The position numbers were made by a program, and so were the translations under genes. A stretch of DNA of 64,000 bases from Saccopteryx bilineata (taxonomy: Eukaryota > Chordata > Mammalia > Chiroptera > Emballonuridae), in the NCBI RefSeq assembly GCF_036850765.1, contig NC_089492.1, positions 294,708,590 to 294,772,589 of the forward strand, read 5' to 3'. This document shows, piece by piece, positions 37,264 to 47,907 of the stretch (position 1 is its first letter; each line of letters starts with the position of its first letter). The notes under the pieces are model-generated. The model was given only the letters and a program-made list of their open reading frames with translations, ran no database searches and was not told the DNA's origin.

Positions 37264-37466
37264 CAGCGGTTCTCAACCTGTGGGTCGCGACCCCGGCAGG
37301 GGTCGAACGACCAAAACACAGGGGTCACCTAAAGCCATCGGAAAATACATATTTATTATACAATACATTTTAAATTAAATATGTATTTTCCGATGGCTTT
37401 AGGTGACCCTGTGTATTGGTCATTGGACCCCCGCCAGGGTCGCGACCCACAGGTTGAGAACCACTG
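37264..37466. mobile_element. SPIN-like palindromic hAT element
   Basis: A 203-bp element starting CAGCGGTTCTCAACCTGTGG and ending in the near-exact complement. TSD CACTTAGG / CACTTGGG. Both arms, about 95 bp each, are inverted copies of one sequence with a short AT-rich loop near 37365. The arm resembles the 5' end of SPIN hAT elements as I know it. Confidence 0.88.
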
Positions 37467-37655
37467 CACTTGGGGAAAGGTGAAAATAGGAGAATTATAT
37501 TTCAGGGACTCCGAAGGCAGAAATCACCCTGAGCATAAGTGAATGCAAGTAAGATCACTGGGTCTATGATCTCCATACACCATCATGGTGGTTAACACTT
37601 TTGCAGGCCAGCATGAAATCTTTGGTGGGCTGGTAATTCAAAAACACTGTTGTAG

Positions 37656-37808
37656 CCCTGGCTTGATAGCTCACTTGGTTAGAGCACCAGCCTGAAGTGT
37701 GGAAGTTGCCGGTTCAATCCCCGGTAAAGACACACACAGAAATGGATCAATGTTCCCATCTCTCTCCCTTCCTCACTGGCTGAAATCAATCAATAAATAA
37801 AGAGGGAG
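37656..37808 (+). repeat. F4 SINE
   Basis: CACTTGGTTAGAGCACC A-box region, CCGGTTCAATCCCCGG B-box, end GAAATCAATCAATAAATAAA. Confidence 0.85.
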
Positions 37809-37916
37809 GGAAACCACTGCTATAGAGCACTGCTAAGAATAGACAAGAGGTAGGACTAGAAAGGTAGGGAACTGAGAGGGACCTGAAGGAACCAAAGAAA
37901 GGACAAGGGAAGGAGG

Positions 37917-38099
37917 TCTGACCTGTGGTGGCTCAGGAGATAAACCGTCAACCTGGAACGCTGAGGTCGCTGGTTCAAAACCCTGCACTTGCCTGGTCAA
38001 AGCACATATGGAAGTTGATGTTTCCTACTCCTTCCCCCTTCTCTCTCCTCTCTAAAATGAATAAAAAGAACAAAAACAACAACAAAAATAAAAAGGAAG
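37917..38099 (+). repeat. F3 SINE
   Basis: Head ACCTGTGGTGGCTCAGGAG; A-rich tail with AAC units. Confidence 0.85.
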
Positions 38100-38409
38100 G
38101 AAAAGTGGGATGAGGTAAGCCACTAGTGCTGGTAGAAAGACACCAGCAGACACAGCACTGACTGCTGGCATAACGTGTCAAGCCAGCCCTGATGAGCCCC
38201 AATGTCACCATTCCCACAGCTTCTCACCAGGGCCAGCTGTCCTTCTGGTCCTCGCTGTGCCTGGAGCAGGGTCTAACTGCTCAGGAACCCTGGATTCCCC
38301 TCCAGCTCCATGTGGGTAATACATGGGACCGGACACAGCAAGTCCTAGGAAGAAAGAAGAGCTGGTGAGTAGCCATCAGTGATCCAGGGAAAACCCCTTT
38401 ACAGAAAAG

Positions 38410-39145
38410 AAAATTAAGCAGTAGAGTGTCGGCCCGGTGTGAAGTCCCAAGTTCAATGCCCAGCCAGGGTGCACAGGAGAAGTGCCCATCTGCTTCTCTA
38501 CCCTCTCCCTCTACTTTCTCTGTCTCTCTTCCCCTTCTGCAGCCAAAGCTCCACTGGAGCAAAGCTGGGCCAGGCACTGAGAATGGCTCCATGGCCTCTG
38601 CCTCAGGCACTAGAATGGCTCCGGTTGCAACAGAGCAATGCCCCAGATGGGCAGAGCATCACTCCCTGGTGGGCATGCCGGGTGGATCCCGGTCGGGCAC
38701 ATGTGGGAATCTGTCTCTCTGTTTCCAAGCTTCTTTTTATTTTATTTTATTTTATTTTATTTATTTTTACAAAGACAGAGAGAGAGTCAGAGGGATAGAC
38801 AGGGACAGACAGAAATGGAGACAGATGAGAAGCACAAATCATTAGTTTTTCATTGCGTGTTGCGACTTCTTAGTTGTTCACTGATTGCTTTCTCATATGT
38901 GCCTTGACCGCGGGCCTTCAGCAGACTGAGTAACCCCTTGCTGGAGCCAGCGATCCTGGGTCCAAGCTGGTGAGCTTTTGCTCAAGCCAGATGAGCCCAC
39001 GCTCAAGCTGGCGACCTCAGGGTCTCGAACCTAGGTCCTTCCACATCCCAGTCCAATGCTCTATCCACTGTGCCACCGCCTGGTCAGGCTGTTTCCATGC
39101 TTCTTACTTCAGAAAAATACAAAAATAAAAATGAAAAAAATTAAA
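38410..39145 (+). repeat. F1 SINE (5'-truncated) with inverted F2 SINE
   Basis: F1 lacks its first 20 or so bases. The F2 (38740-39088, minus) is bounded by GTTTCCAAGCTTCTT / GTTTCCATGCTTCTT. Confidence 0.88.
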
Positions 39146-39180
39146 TATTCAAAATAGAATCATGGAAGACAGTCTTGCAA

Positions 39181-39486
39181 CAGTGATAGTCAACCTGGTC
39201 CCTACCACCCACTAGTGGGCATTCCAGCTTTCATGGTGGGCAGTAGCGGCGCAACCAAAGTATAAATAAAAAGATAGATTTAACTATAGTAACTTGTTTT
39301 ATAAAGATTTATTCTGCCAAATTTAGAAAGAAAAACGACATAAAGTACTTGCTAAGTAATTATTATTATATGCTTCAACTTCCTTACTTTATAAATCACC
39401 ATTACTGTAGAACCGGTGAGCAGTCAGAAAATTTTATTACTGAGATACAAAAGTGGGCGGTAGGTATAAAAAAGGTTGATTACCCA
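39181..39486. mobile_element. hAT-type non-autonomous element
   Basis: 306 bp with inverted ends (CAGTGATAGTCAACC... and ...GGTTGATTACCCA, plus inner CTACCACCCACT / AGTGGGCGGTAG). TSD TCTTGCAA / TCTTGCAG. Confidence 0.82.
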
Positions 39487-39965
39487 TCTTGCAGGAATGA
39501 TCACGTCAGGGCCTATAATTCCTGTAACAGTCAGTCCCAGAAAATGTCAGAGAAAGGGTGCAGAATCTGGAAACTAAGAAGCCAGGGATTTACATAACCA
39601 CACCTCCATAGCCAGGCCACTTGGGATCTGTTGGGCAGAGTACAAGATTCACGACATCAAATGATTTATTTCCAAGCTTAGAGCAGTAGATTTGGGGGCT
39701 GCTCCGGGAGGGGATGAAACAGTGCCCAGTCCCCACTGCCCAGCTGCAGTACCCACACTAACTATGTCAGGGAGTAGCAACCGTGCCTTCATAGGAACAT
39801 GAAACAGAGAGCTGCCCCTTGGGAAAAAAGGGAAGAACAAAACCAAGCAGGGGAAAATGGGAATCACACCATCCCCTGGTATCCATGCCCTTGTCAAGCA
39901 CCTCTAACTCAGTGTGGGATTGGCCTAAAAACTCTGTTCTAATCAAAAGACTATGGCAAAAATAA

Positions 39966-40405
39966 TGGCCCTGGCCGGTTGGCTCAGCGGTAGAGCGTCG
40001 GCCTAGCGTGTGGAGGACCCGGGTTCGATTCCCGACCAGGGCACATAGGAGAAGCGCCCATTTGCTTCTCCACCCCTCCGCCGTGCCTTTCTCTCTGTCT
40101 CTCTCTTCCCCTCCCGCAGCCAGGGCTCCACTGGAGCAAAGATGGCCCGGGCGCTGGGGATGGCTCTGTGGCCTCTGCCCCAGGCGCTAGAGTGGCTCTG
40201 GTCGCAACATGGCGACACCCAGGAGGGTCGCAACATGGCGACGCCCAGGATGGGCAGAGCATCGCCCCCTGGTGGACAGAGCGTCGCCCCTGGTGGGCGG
40301 GCAGGGTGGATCCCGGTCGGGCGCATGCGGGAGTCTGTCTGACTGTCTCTCCCTGTTTCTAGCTTCAGAAAAATGCAAAAAAAAAAAAAAAAAAAAAAAA
40401 AAAAT
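39966..40405 (+). repeat. F1 SINE with internal duplication
   Basis: GTCGCAACATGGCGAC and a GTCGCAACATGGCGAC-like unit are repeated at 40200 and 40228, lengthening the copy; A-run of about 27. Confidence 0.9.
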
Positions 40406-40429
40406 AAGACATCGCTTCTAAGATTGTAT

Positions 40430-41150
40430 CTCAAATACAGCAATACCAAATTCTATCCTGGATGCTGTCACTTGCTCATGGTTATGGAAGTCAACTGCCT
40501 AACCTTACAAAGATGACAACATGGCAAGAAACTGAAGGGCCCTGGCCGGTTGGCTCAGCGGTAGAGTGTCAGCCTGGTGTGTGGGGGACCCGGGTTCGAT
40601 TCCCGGCCAGGGCACATAGGAGAAACGCCCATTTGCTTCTCCACCCCCACCCCTCCTTCCTCTCTGTCTCTCTCTTCCCCTCCCGCAGCCAAGGCTCCAG
40701 TGGAGCAAAGATGGCCCGGCGCTGGGGATGGCTCCTTGGCCTCTGCCCCAGGCGCTAGAGTGGCTCTGGTCACGGCAGAGCGACACCCCGGAGGGGCAGA
40801 GCATCGCCCCCTGGTGGGCAGAGCGTCGCCCCTGGTGGACGTGCTGGGTAGATCCCGGTCGGGCGGGTGCATGCGGGAGTCTGTCTGACTGTCTCTCCCC
40901 GTTTCCAGCTTCAGAAAATAAAATATATATATACAAAAAAAAAAGAAACTGAGGAAGTGCTCTGACCAACAGCCAGCAAAGGACTACTTAGCCCAACCAC
41001 CTCCTCCTTGCCCTCATGACCCTGAAAGAAGATTCACCTCCACTGAGACTTCATGTGAGACAACAGCCCAGGGCAGTGTAACAACAGGTCACAAAAGACC
41101 CTGAGCTACAGGTATCCAAGTAGAACATGCCTGATTTGCCACGTAGCTAC
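40430..41150 (+). repeat. MLT1-like LTR beside unit C KRAB exon, split by F1 SINE
   Basis: CATGGCAAGAAACTGA... AACAGCCAGCAAAGGACTA matches the LTR at 21740-21800. The F1 SINE (40538-40942) has TSD AAGAAACTGA(A/G)G. The LTR precedes the A/C duplication. Confidence 0.62.
40538..40942 (+). repeat. F1 SINE
   Basis: Near-intact; tail ATATATATACAAAAAAAAAAG. Confidence 0.92.
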
Positions 41151-41173
41151 AAGTAACAAAAAAAGGGACTTAC

Positions 41174-41293
41174 CCAGCAGGACACAGTGCAAAGTTCTCC
41201 AGTATCACGGTACAGGTGTCTCTGAGTCTCCTCAAGGAGTCTCCACCCCACCTGGGAGAAGTACACAAACACGTCCTCAAAGGTCACACAGCC
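41174..41293 (-). pseudogene. Unit C KRAB-A exon, frameshifted
   Basis: The splice sites are intact (acceptor CACAGCAG, donor GTAAGTC) but the exon is 120 bp instead of 127. Against unit A it has lost 5 nt in the RDVML stretch (CGTGAT|ACTGGAG) and one nt at each of two places near the end. The start still reads [20 protein letters not shown] is changed to VGW before the frameshift. Flanks on both sides match unit A (41090-41690 to about 22000-22950). Confidence 0.9.
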
Positions 41294-41742
41294 CTGCTGT
41301 GACAGGGACAGTTGAGCTCACAGGTGTCACACCCTCTCTCCCCATATCTCACTGCTCCCACAAGCAATCCCGAGTCCCTTGCCCCACCAGCCTCCCAGCT
41401 CGGAGGAGATACCAGCCCTAAGCATACGTTATGCTTGTTCTCTCCTCACATCTCTCTAATCATTGAGACAAACCCAGAGCAGAACCAGGCAGGTGGGCCA
41501 ACTGATACTGTGTAAACTGAGTCTGGCAGGAAGGGCCCCAAATACTACCCTGCCAGCCAGTTCTCCTCCTGTCCAGAACCAGGCCTCCCACACCTCCAAA
41601 CCTGGGTTCATCCTTCTCCCTTAAGCTCCTGTACTAGGGCCTTAAGGCTGTCGGTTCACAATCCTCCCATGTCTCACTCCCTCCCGCCTCATTCCTCTAG
41701 TCTCCATTCTGCAACCAGAGGAAACCTGTTTAAAAAAATGTT

Positions 41743-42103
41743 ATGGCCCTGGTCGGTTGGCTCAGTGGTAGAGTGTCGGCCTGGAGTGTGGAAGTTCTTG
41801 GTTTGATTTCCAGTCAGGGCACACAGGAGAAGCTTCCATCTGCTTCTCCACCCCTCCCCTTCTCCTGCCTCTGTCTCTCTCTTCCCTTCCCGCAGCCAAG
41901 GCTCCATTGGAGCAATGTTGGCCTGGGCGCTGAGGACGGCTCCATGGCCTCCGCCTCAGGCACTAGAATTGCTCCGATTGCAAACGGTCCACATGAGAGC
42001 ATCAACCCCGGGGTGGGCATGCCGGGTGGATCCTCGTCAGGCGCACGCGGGAGTCTGTCTATCTCCTCGCTTCTCACTTCAGAACAATATCAAGAAAAAA
42101 AAG
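41743..42103 (+). repeat. F1 SINE
   Basis: Short deletion in the GATGGGCAGAGC region; ends CACTTCAGAACAATATC. Confidence 0.88.
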
Positions 42104-42479
42104 TGTGTTACATAACCCCCCGTCCTCTGCTCCACACGTTCAGCAATGAAGCTGAGCTCCTGGGGCTGCCACTTCCGGGCCGACTTCCCCCCCGTTATAC
42201 ATTCTCCCCTTCAAAACAACGGAAACCCTCATCACTTTCAACCGAGTTTCGCTTCCAAGTCTTAGTACATGCCTTTTCCTGGGACCAGAACACCCTTCCC
42301 AACGTCATTTCATGTATATAAGCCGGGACTTGGACCCAGAACCCTAAGGCAGGATCCCCTCCGAGAACTCCACGACAAAGAATCAGGAAAACAAAAATGT
42401 AGAGAGGCCCCAAGACACCACATCTGGTGAGGAGGAGCGGTGAGCATATAAAGGCGTGACAGGGTGTGAAAACCTGAGG

Positions 42480-42960
42480 GGACCCTGCACTCACCTGCAT
42501 GGGACTCATCCGCGCTGTCGCCCCAACCACGGGGCCAAGTGGGTTCTGAGGCCGGTGACAACGGCGGGATCACATCCGAACGTCGCTATAAAATGGCGTC
42601 TAATGATCCTGAGGCTCAGGTCGCAGCCTTAGGGGGCGGGGGCGCCAGAGCGCGGAAGCCTTGGTGGGGCCTCTGTCCAAGAGTGGCGCAGAGTCTGAGG
42701 GAAGCGGACCAGAACCCGGGTGTCACCATTGCGCAAGAGCACTAGCTGCCCTTTACGTCACTGTCCTTCCCTCTTTAGCCTGTGAGGGGCGCCCACTCGG
42801 GGCCACGTGTTTCCTGTCTGCTCTCCAAAGGCCACTGCAAATAGAAGGAAGTGCTCGAGAAACTGATCGGAAGTTCCGCCCTCTGCACAGGAAGCTCCCT
42901 CTTTCCTGAGCGCTCATTGGTCCAGCGAGAGGCCAAAACTAGAAGCATCCGCCTTGTAGG
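42480..42960 (-). promoter_or_regulatory. Unit C promoter patch (relic)
   Basis: This is GC-rich sequence upstream of the unit C exon 1, with a TACGTCACT CRE-like site near 42754 and ATTGGTCCAGCG near 42914. The second motif also occurs in the unit B promoter (ATTGGTCCAGCG near 63831). No clear ZNF143-like block is seen here, unlike the other three promoters. Confidence 0.45.
42495..42524 (-). pseudogene. Unit C exon 1, start codon lost
   Basis: The minus strand ends CCCATGCAG at donor GTGAGTG in phase 0. Aligned codon by codon with unit B exon 1 (ATG GCG GCC GCG TGG ...), unit C reads GGG GCG ACA GCG CGG, so the ancestral ATG has become GGG. Two later ATGs remain in frame (42509 and 42500), which could still give MSPMQ. 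The surrounding sequence is CpG-rich. Confidence 0.6.
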
Positions 42961-43349
42961 GGTGGGCAATCATTCCACTTCTGAGCACAGGGGCTTGTTT
43001 CCTTTTCCATGGCAGCCAGCCAGACCGGAAGTAGTAGGTCCAGGCGTCCGCACATCGGGGTGGGGTTGGCTTTCTCTTAAAAAAAACACGGATATTTTGC
43101 TTTTAGGTGAAGTTGTCCCGCAAGAACCTGTTGCAGATGCAAACTGTGGCATCACCCAGACGTTGGGCACGACGCGGCTAGCTACTTCAAGAAGTCCTGT
43201 GGCGCTCAGCGCTCACTCAAGTTAGAGACCCTGGGCGTGGGGGGTGGGAGGAGGCGTTGACGACAATGGGAAATACCAAGGCCCTCATGGGGGATTCATA
43301 TAAAAAGTGCCTATCTCATAGTTAGTGCACAGTAAATAGAAACACTAGT

Positions 43350-43972
43350 GCCCCCTTAAGTATAGTTTCGCTTTCCGCAGTTTGTTACCTGTAGTCATCC
43401 ACAGTTGGAAAATATTAAATGTAAGGTGACCAATCGTCCTCCTTTAGGGAGAACAGTCCTCCTTTTGTAAGTTATGTCCTCCCTGGGAGTGGCCTCCTAC
43501 GTGGCCTCCTTTTTGATATGGGAAGACTCATCTGTAAATGCACGTATTCAGTCGATGCAAAGTCGATCCATGGCATGTGATGTGACGTATTTCTATCTAA
43601 ATGTGTACTTTTCTCAGAGTTATTAAAAATTGATAGGCATGTAAGCATAATTACAATATGAAATGTGACAAGTTTTTATTATGCATTGATCATATTATAG
43701 TTATCGTTGCAATGAATGTTTCTTTACGATGTCTTCCATTTATTTTTGTCCTCCTTTTCATTGTAAAAAAGTTGGTCACCTTAAAATGGGAAGGTCCAGA
43801 AAGAATTCATAAATTAAATTACATGATGAAATCTTGACCCATCCTGCTTCATCCAGCTTCTTGTCTAGTATATCCACACCGTTCTATATATCGGAAAAAA
43901 TATATAGGGTTGTACCATCTTTGCTTTTAGGTATCCAATGAGGTTCTTGGAAGTATCCATAATGTATTAAAT
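43350..43972 (+). mobile_element. Tigger-like DNA transposon fragment with MITE inserted
   Basis: TTTCGCTTTCCGCAGTTTG, TACCTGTAGTCATCCACAG, GGAAAATATTAAATG, then after the insert CCAGAAAGAATTCATAAATT, a GGTATCCAATGAGGTTCTTGG block. This order is that of Tigger (pogo-type) elements of mammals. Only non-coding terminal parts are left. Confidence 0.65.
43424..43781. mobile_element. TA-flanked MITE, copy 2
   Basis: Ends AGGTGACCAATCGTCCTC and GTTGGTCACCT with TA on both sides. Better preserved than the copy at 6894. It interrupts the Tigger-like element. Confidence 0.82.
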
Positions 43973-44204
43973 GTATTATTACTGACATAGTGTTACGATC
44001 ACAATGCTTTAATGTACACTTCTATGGGAGGTGAAATGGGGGAGGCTTCTTTGCAGAATCCTTAGCATTATTTAGCAAAACAAAAAATACAACTTCCTGA
44101 CTCAGTGGTTTTGATTAAAAGCACACATTTGTACTATCTGGCTTATTTAGTTATTTCACAGACAGCGGAGCAGGAGAGTATTGGGCAAACCAGTAAGTTA
44201 CAAA

Positions 44205-44600
44205 TGAGTTAGGTTTGCTCGCTTGTACTTTGCCTGATTGGTGCATGAGCATAGGGCAGCTTCATGTACGAATGATCTATGTGAGGGTATAGGTGCTTGC
44301 TCTCAGGAGAGCAGATGGCAAATTGTACACTGCCTGCCTGCTTAGGAGAGACCATTGTTTTTGTTTGCCCAGAGAAGGAGGTTTTCTCCTCCCAACCTGG
44401 CCTGTTTTTGGCTTGGAAGTCCAGTCTAGGGGGGAGGGGAGGTCCCTGCCTGCATATTCGCATGCAGTTGCGAGACTAATAAACGGAATGGCCCACCACT
44501 TTGTCTCCACAGTTGCTTTAGTGTCTGCCTGAACCCAATGTGAACCTGTATGGCCATGGTGGGTTTCTTTAAACTCCAGGTAAACACGTTGCCCAAGCAC
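44205..44600 (+). repeat. LTR-like segment
   Basis: CTAATAAACGG (44476) is followed by a T-rich U5-like stretch. Limits unclear; no internal retroviral part. Confidence 0.4.
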
Positions 44601-44841
44601 ACAATTCAGATCTTGGGAACATCAGGATTAACTACCCTCTGGCCTAAGTCGAGTAGAGTTGACATGGTTTCACATTAGTGACATGGGATGGTGTCATCTA
44701 GTTCACAGTCACCAGGACCTTCCTGTCCCCTCCTGCTGACCTTCAGGGTAGCTAGACCGAGGTACAGATATGTGATTATGAGATGGCCCATCTGAGGCTT
44801 CAGGTCGTGAGGACCTGTCTTCATCAAAACACCATCACCAG

Positions 44842-45026
44842 CTTGACCTGTGGTGGCACAATAGATAGAATGTCCACCTAGAATGCTGAGGTCGCTGGTT
44901 TGAAACCCCAAGCTAGGTTGGTCAAAATACACGAAGCAACTACTACAAGTTGATGCTTCCCACTCCTACTCAATTCTCTCTCCTCTCTCTAAAAAAAACA
45001 ATAAAATCTTTAAAAAGAAAAACAAA
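44842..45026 (+). repeat. F3 SINE
   Basis: TSD AAACACCATCACCA (44827, 45025). Confidence 0.88.
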
Positions 45027-45140
45027 CACCATCACCATCAGTCCATCACCTGAACCCACAGCCCCCAAGAAAGTACTAAATCCTGGATAGTTGTAAAAAA
45101 ATGTTTAGAAAAAAAATTCAAATTTATATGTACATCTTTT

Positions 45141-45434
45141 TTGTTTGTTACAGAGACAGAGAGGGACAGACAGCCAGGAAGGGAGAGGTGAGAAGCATCA
45201 ATTCTTTGTTGTGGCACCTTAGTTGCTCATTGATTGCTTTCTCATATGTGCCTTGACCCGGGCGGCTCCAGCAGAGTGAGTGACCCCTTGCTCAAGCCAG
45301 CGACTTTGGGCTCAAGCTGGTGAGCCTTGCTTAAACCAGATGAGCTCGCAATCAAGGTGGCGACCTCAAAGTTTCAAACGTGGGTCCGCCGTGTCCCAGA
45401 ACGACGCTATATCCACTGTACTACCTGGTCAGGC
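45141..45434 (-). repeat. F2 SINE
   Basis: TSD TATATGTACATCTTTTT at 45125 and 45435. Confidence 0.88.
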
Positions 45435-45480
45435 TATATGTACATCTTTTTATTTGTCTTGACAGAAAATTTACTTTTGA

Positions 45481-45668
45481 CTTGACCTGTGGTCTATGGT
45501 GATGCAGTAGATAAAGCATCCACCTGGAATGCTGAGGTCGCCGGTTTGAAACCCTGGGCTTACCTGATCAAAGCACACATGGGAGTTGATGCTTCCTGTT
45601 CCTCCCCACCTTCTCTCTTTCTCTCTCCTTTCCAAAATGGATAAATTTTAAAAAAAATTTAAAAAGAA
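45481..45668 (+). repeat. F3 SINE
   Basis: TSD GAAAATTTA (45465, 45666); head has a CTATGGTGATG insertion. Confidence 0.82.
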
Positions 45669-45999
45669 AATTTAGTCTCACAGGGGCTTCTTCTGTATCA
45701 TACATACATCTTTATCTCAACATAAAAGCATTTCATAACTTAAGCCTTCCTATTTCTCCTAGATTCATGCTGCCTCCAAGTAGAGACAATGTTGTAGAAC
45801 AAAGGCTTTCAATCAATGTTTTCAGACGTACCCTCAACTATCTAACTCTTAATATTGGGCAGAAGTGAATGTGCACACAAGACAAATAAGGGAACAAGGC
45901 TCTCTGATTTCTGCAACACTCCCCGCTTCTGTATAAAGTAAGGAAGTGATGACAGATTGCCCTAGATTTCTCATGCAATGTGAAAAAAAACACTGTGCT

Positions 46000-46005
46000 T
46001 TTATT
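46000..46005 (-). terminator. Candidate unit B polyadenylation signal
   Basis: Plus-strand TTTATT is AATAAA on the gene strand, about 335 bp past the stop. No repeat lies between it and the stop. Other signals further downstream are possible. Confidence 0.4.
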
Positions 46006-46339
46006 TGTCTTTCCTTCTATCTCTTAAATATCCCTGAGATGATTTTGGAGTTATAAACTAAAGAGAAAGATGTGGCTGAAGGTTTTTGCTAAATGCACAA
46101 TGAAGACTGGATCACTCTCCAGGATGAAATCTAAGATGCAGAATGAGCTTCTAGGCTGAGTTAACGTCTAACCTGAGTCATTATTACATCAACAACTGAT
46201 ATCCTGCAACAGATTTTCCCACAGGGAAGAAAACTGGGGGCCCTGGGTGGGGGGCTTGTCTTTGATATAAATGATTAGATTCTGACAAAACATTCTCCAC
46301 AGTGTATACGTTCAAAATGTCTTTCCACAACAGGAATTC

Positions 46340-47907
46340 TTAGAGGTTGTCTGAGGATTGTCCCCCTGGGGAGGGTCTTCCCACTTCTGTTCCAACAGGG
46401 TTTCTTCCAAAATGAACCCTTTGATGCTGGGTGAGGGATGAGCTGCTACCAAAGGCCTTTCCACAGTCCCTGCATTCATAGGGCTTCTCCTCGGTATGGA
46501 TGATGGCATGTCTAATGAGATGTACCTTTTGGCAGAAGGTTCTGTTGCACTCCATGCACGCATAGGGTTTTTCTCCGCTGTGAATTTGCTGGTGTCGTGT
46601 GAGGTATGACCTGTGGTTAAAGGCCTTTCCACACTCACCACACTCAAAGGGTTTCTCTCCACTGTGAATGTTCCGGTGCCTGTTGAGGCCTGACTTCCGG
46701 TTAAAAGCCTTGCCGCACTCCGTACACTCAAAGGGCTTCTCTCCACTATGAATCCGCTGGTGTCGTGTGAGGCCTGACTTCCGGTTAAAAGCCTTCCCAC
46801 ACTCCGTACACTCATAGGGCTTCTCTCCACTATGAATCCTCCGGTGCCTGGTGAGGCCTGACCTGCAGATAAAAGCCTTCCCACATTGCGAGCACTCATA
46901 TGGTTTCTCTCCACTGTGGATCCGCAGGTGCCTTTTGAGGTATGACTTGTGGTTGAAGACCTTCCCACACTCACCGCACTTACTGGGCTTCTCTCCCACG
47001 TGGATGCTGATGTGTTGAATGAGGTCTTTCCTCGTGCTGAAGGTGTCCTCACATTCTTTGCACTCAAAAGGTTTCTCTCCAGTGTGGGCCCTTTTGTGCA
47101 AGGTCAACGTGGAGCAGTGGGTGAAAGACTGACCACATTCAGTGCACGTGAAAGGCTTCTCCCCGGTGTGGATGATGGCATGTCGAATGAGATTGGCTCT
47201 CTGGCTGAAGGCTTTGCCACACTCGATGCACTCGTAGGGCTTTTCTCCTCTGTGAATCTGCTGGTGTCTCCTAATAGATGACCTGCTGTGAAAGGTCTTC
47301 CCACACTCACTGCACACATAGGGCTGCTCGCCACTGTGGGTCCGCTGGTGCCTGGTGAGGTGTGACTGGTGGCTGAAGGCCTTGCCACACTCCGTGCTCT
47401 CACAGGGCCTCTTCCCTGTGTGGACCATGTGGTGCTGAAGTAGGTAGGTGCTCTTGCTGAAGCTTTTCCCACACTCTGTGCATTTGTAAGGTTTCACTGC
47501 AGTGTGAATCTCTTTATGTTGAACCAGGAAGCATCTTTTGTTAAATACTTTTCCGCATTCCTCACACTTGTAGGGCTGTTTCCCTTCATGAATGAAGAGA
47601 TCTGTCACTGGTCTGCATGAGTCTCGTTCACAGAGAGCATCCGCTGGAGAGACCAACTCCTGGATAGTCCTGGAGTGCAGACTGCTGTCTCTCCCTAAAC
47701 TGCTACATTCAGGGCTCCGTGTCCCAGACAGCTGTGTCCTCAAATGGTCCATCTCTGGTTCCAGGTGCCCTTCCTGAACTGCTGATAAGCCATCCTGGTC
47801 CCTGCCTTGCACGACCTGGGTGTCCCCTGAGACTCGTTGAGTCAGTTGTTCCTGGAGTGAGATGTCCTCAGACAAGGCCTGATGGGTCTTGGGTCTTGTG
47901 GCATCAC
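46340..47907 (-). CDS. Unit B, last coding exon: 14-finger KRAB zinc-finger protein
   Basis: This is the terminal exon of a second intact KZFP. The acceptor is TTCCCGCAG (47908 upward), and the first codon is completed by the preceding 96-bp exon. With exons at 51876-51971, 60185-60311 and 63572-63601 the CDS is 1821 nt, 606 aa plus stop. An acidic, Ser-rich linker is followed by 14 C2H2 units at residues 197-583 (47572 down to 46412). Finger 3 has Ser at residue 255 where the first zinc Cys should be, while its other ligands remain. Fingers 10 and 11 share the recognition stretch RKSGL and are near duplicates. Most C-terminal linkers are SGEKP. The linker (LHSRTIQEL, LFIHEGKQPYKC) resembles ZNF550-type proteins as I recall them; I do not assign a symbol. 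The tail after the last finger is 23 aa. Confidence 0.93.

Larger units (their letters stand above)
37235..37819. mobile_element. hAT-type element holding a SPIN-like element and F4 SINE
   Basis: Ends CAGTGATCTTCAACC and GGAAACCACTG; TSD CTGTAGAG / CTATAGAG (37227, 37820). It lies in the unit C intron; the equivalent unit A sequence near 20000 lacks it. Confidence 0.75.

Noticed and set aside
46312..47067. 251-codon open frame on minus in another phase of the unit B fingers
   Set aside because: Alternate frame of the same repeat; Ser-rich periodic peptide with no zinc ligands.
46412..47572. Regular 84-bp repeats that could suggest a CRISPR-like or satellite array
   Set aside because: Periodicity is that of C2H2 finger codons; no conserved short repeat with unique spacers.
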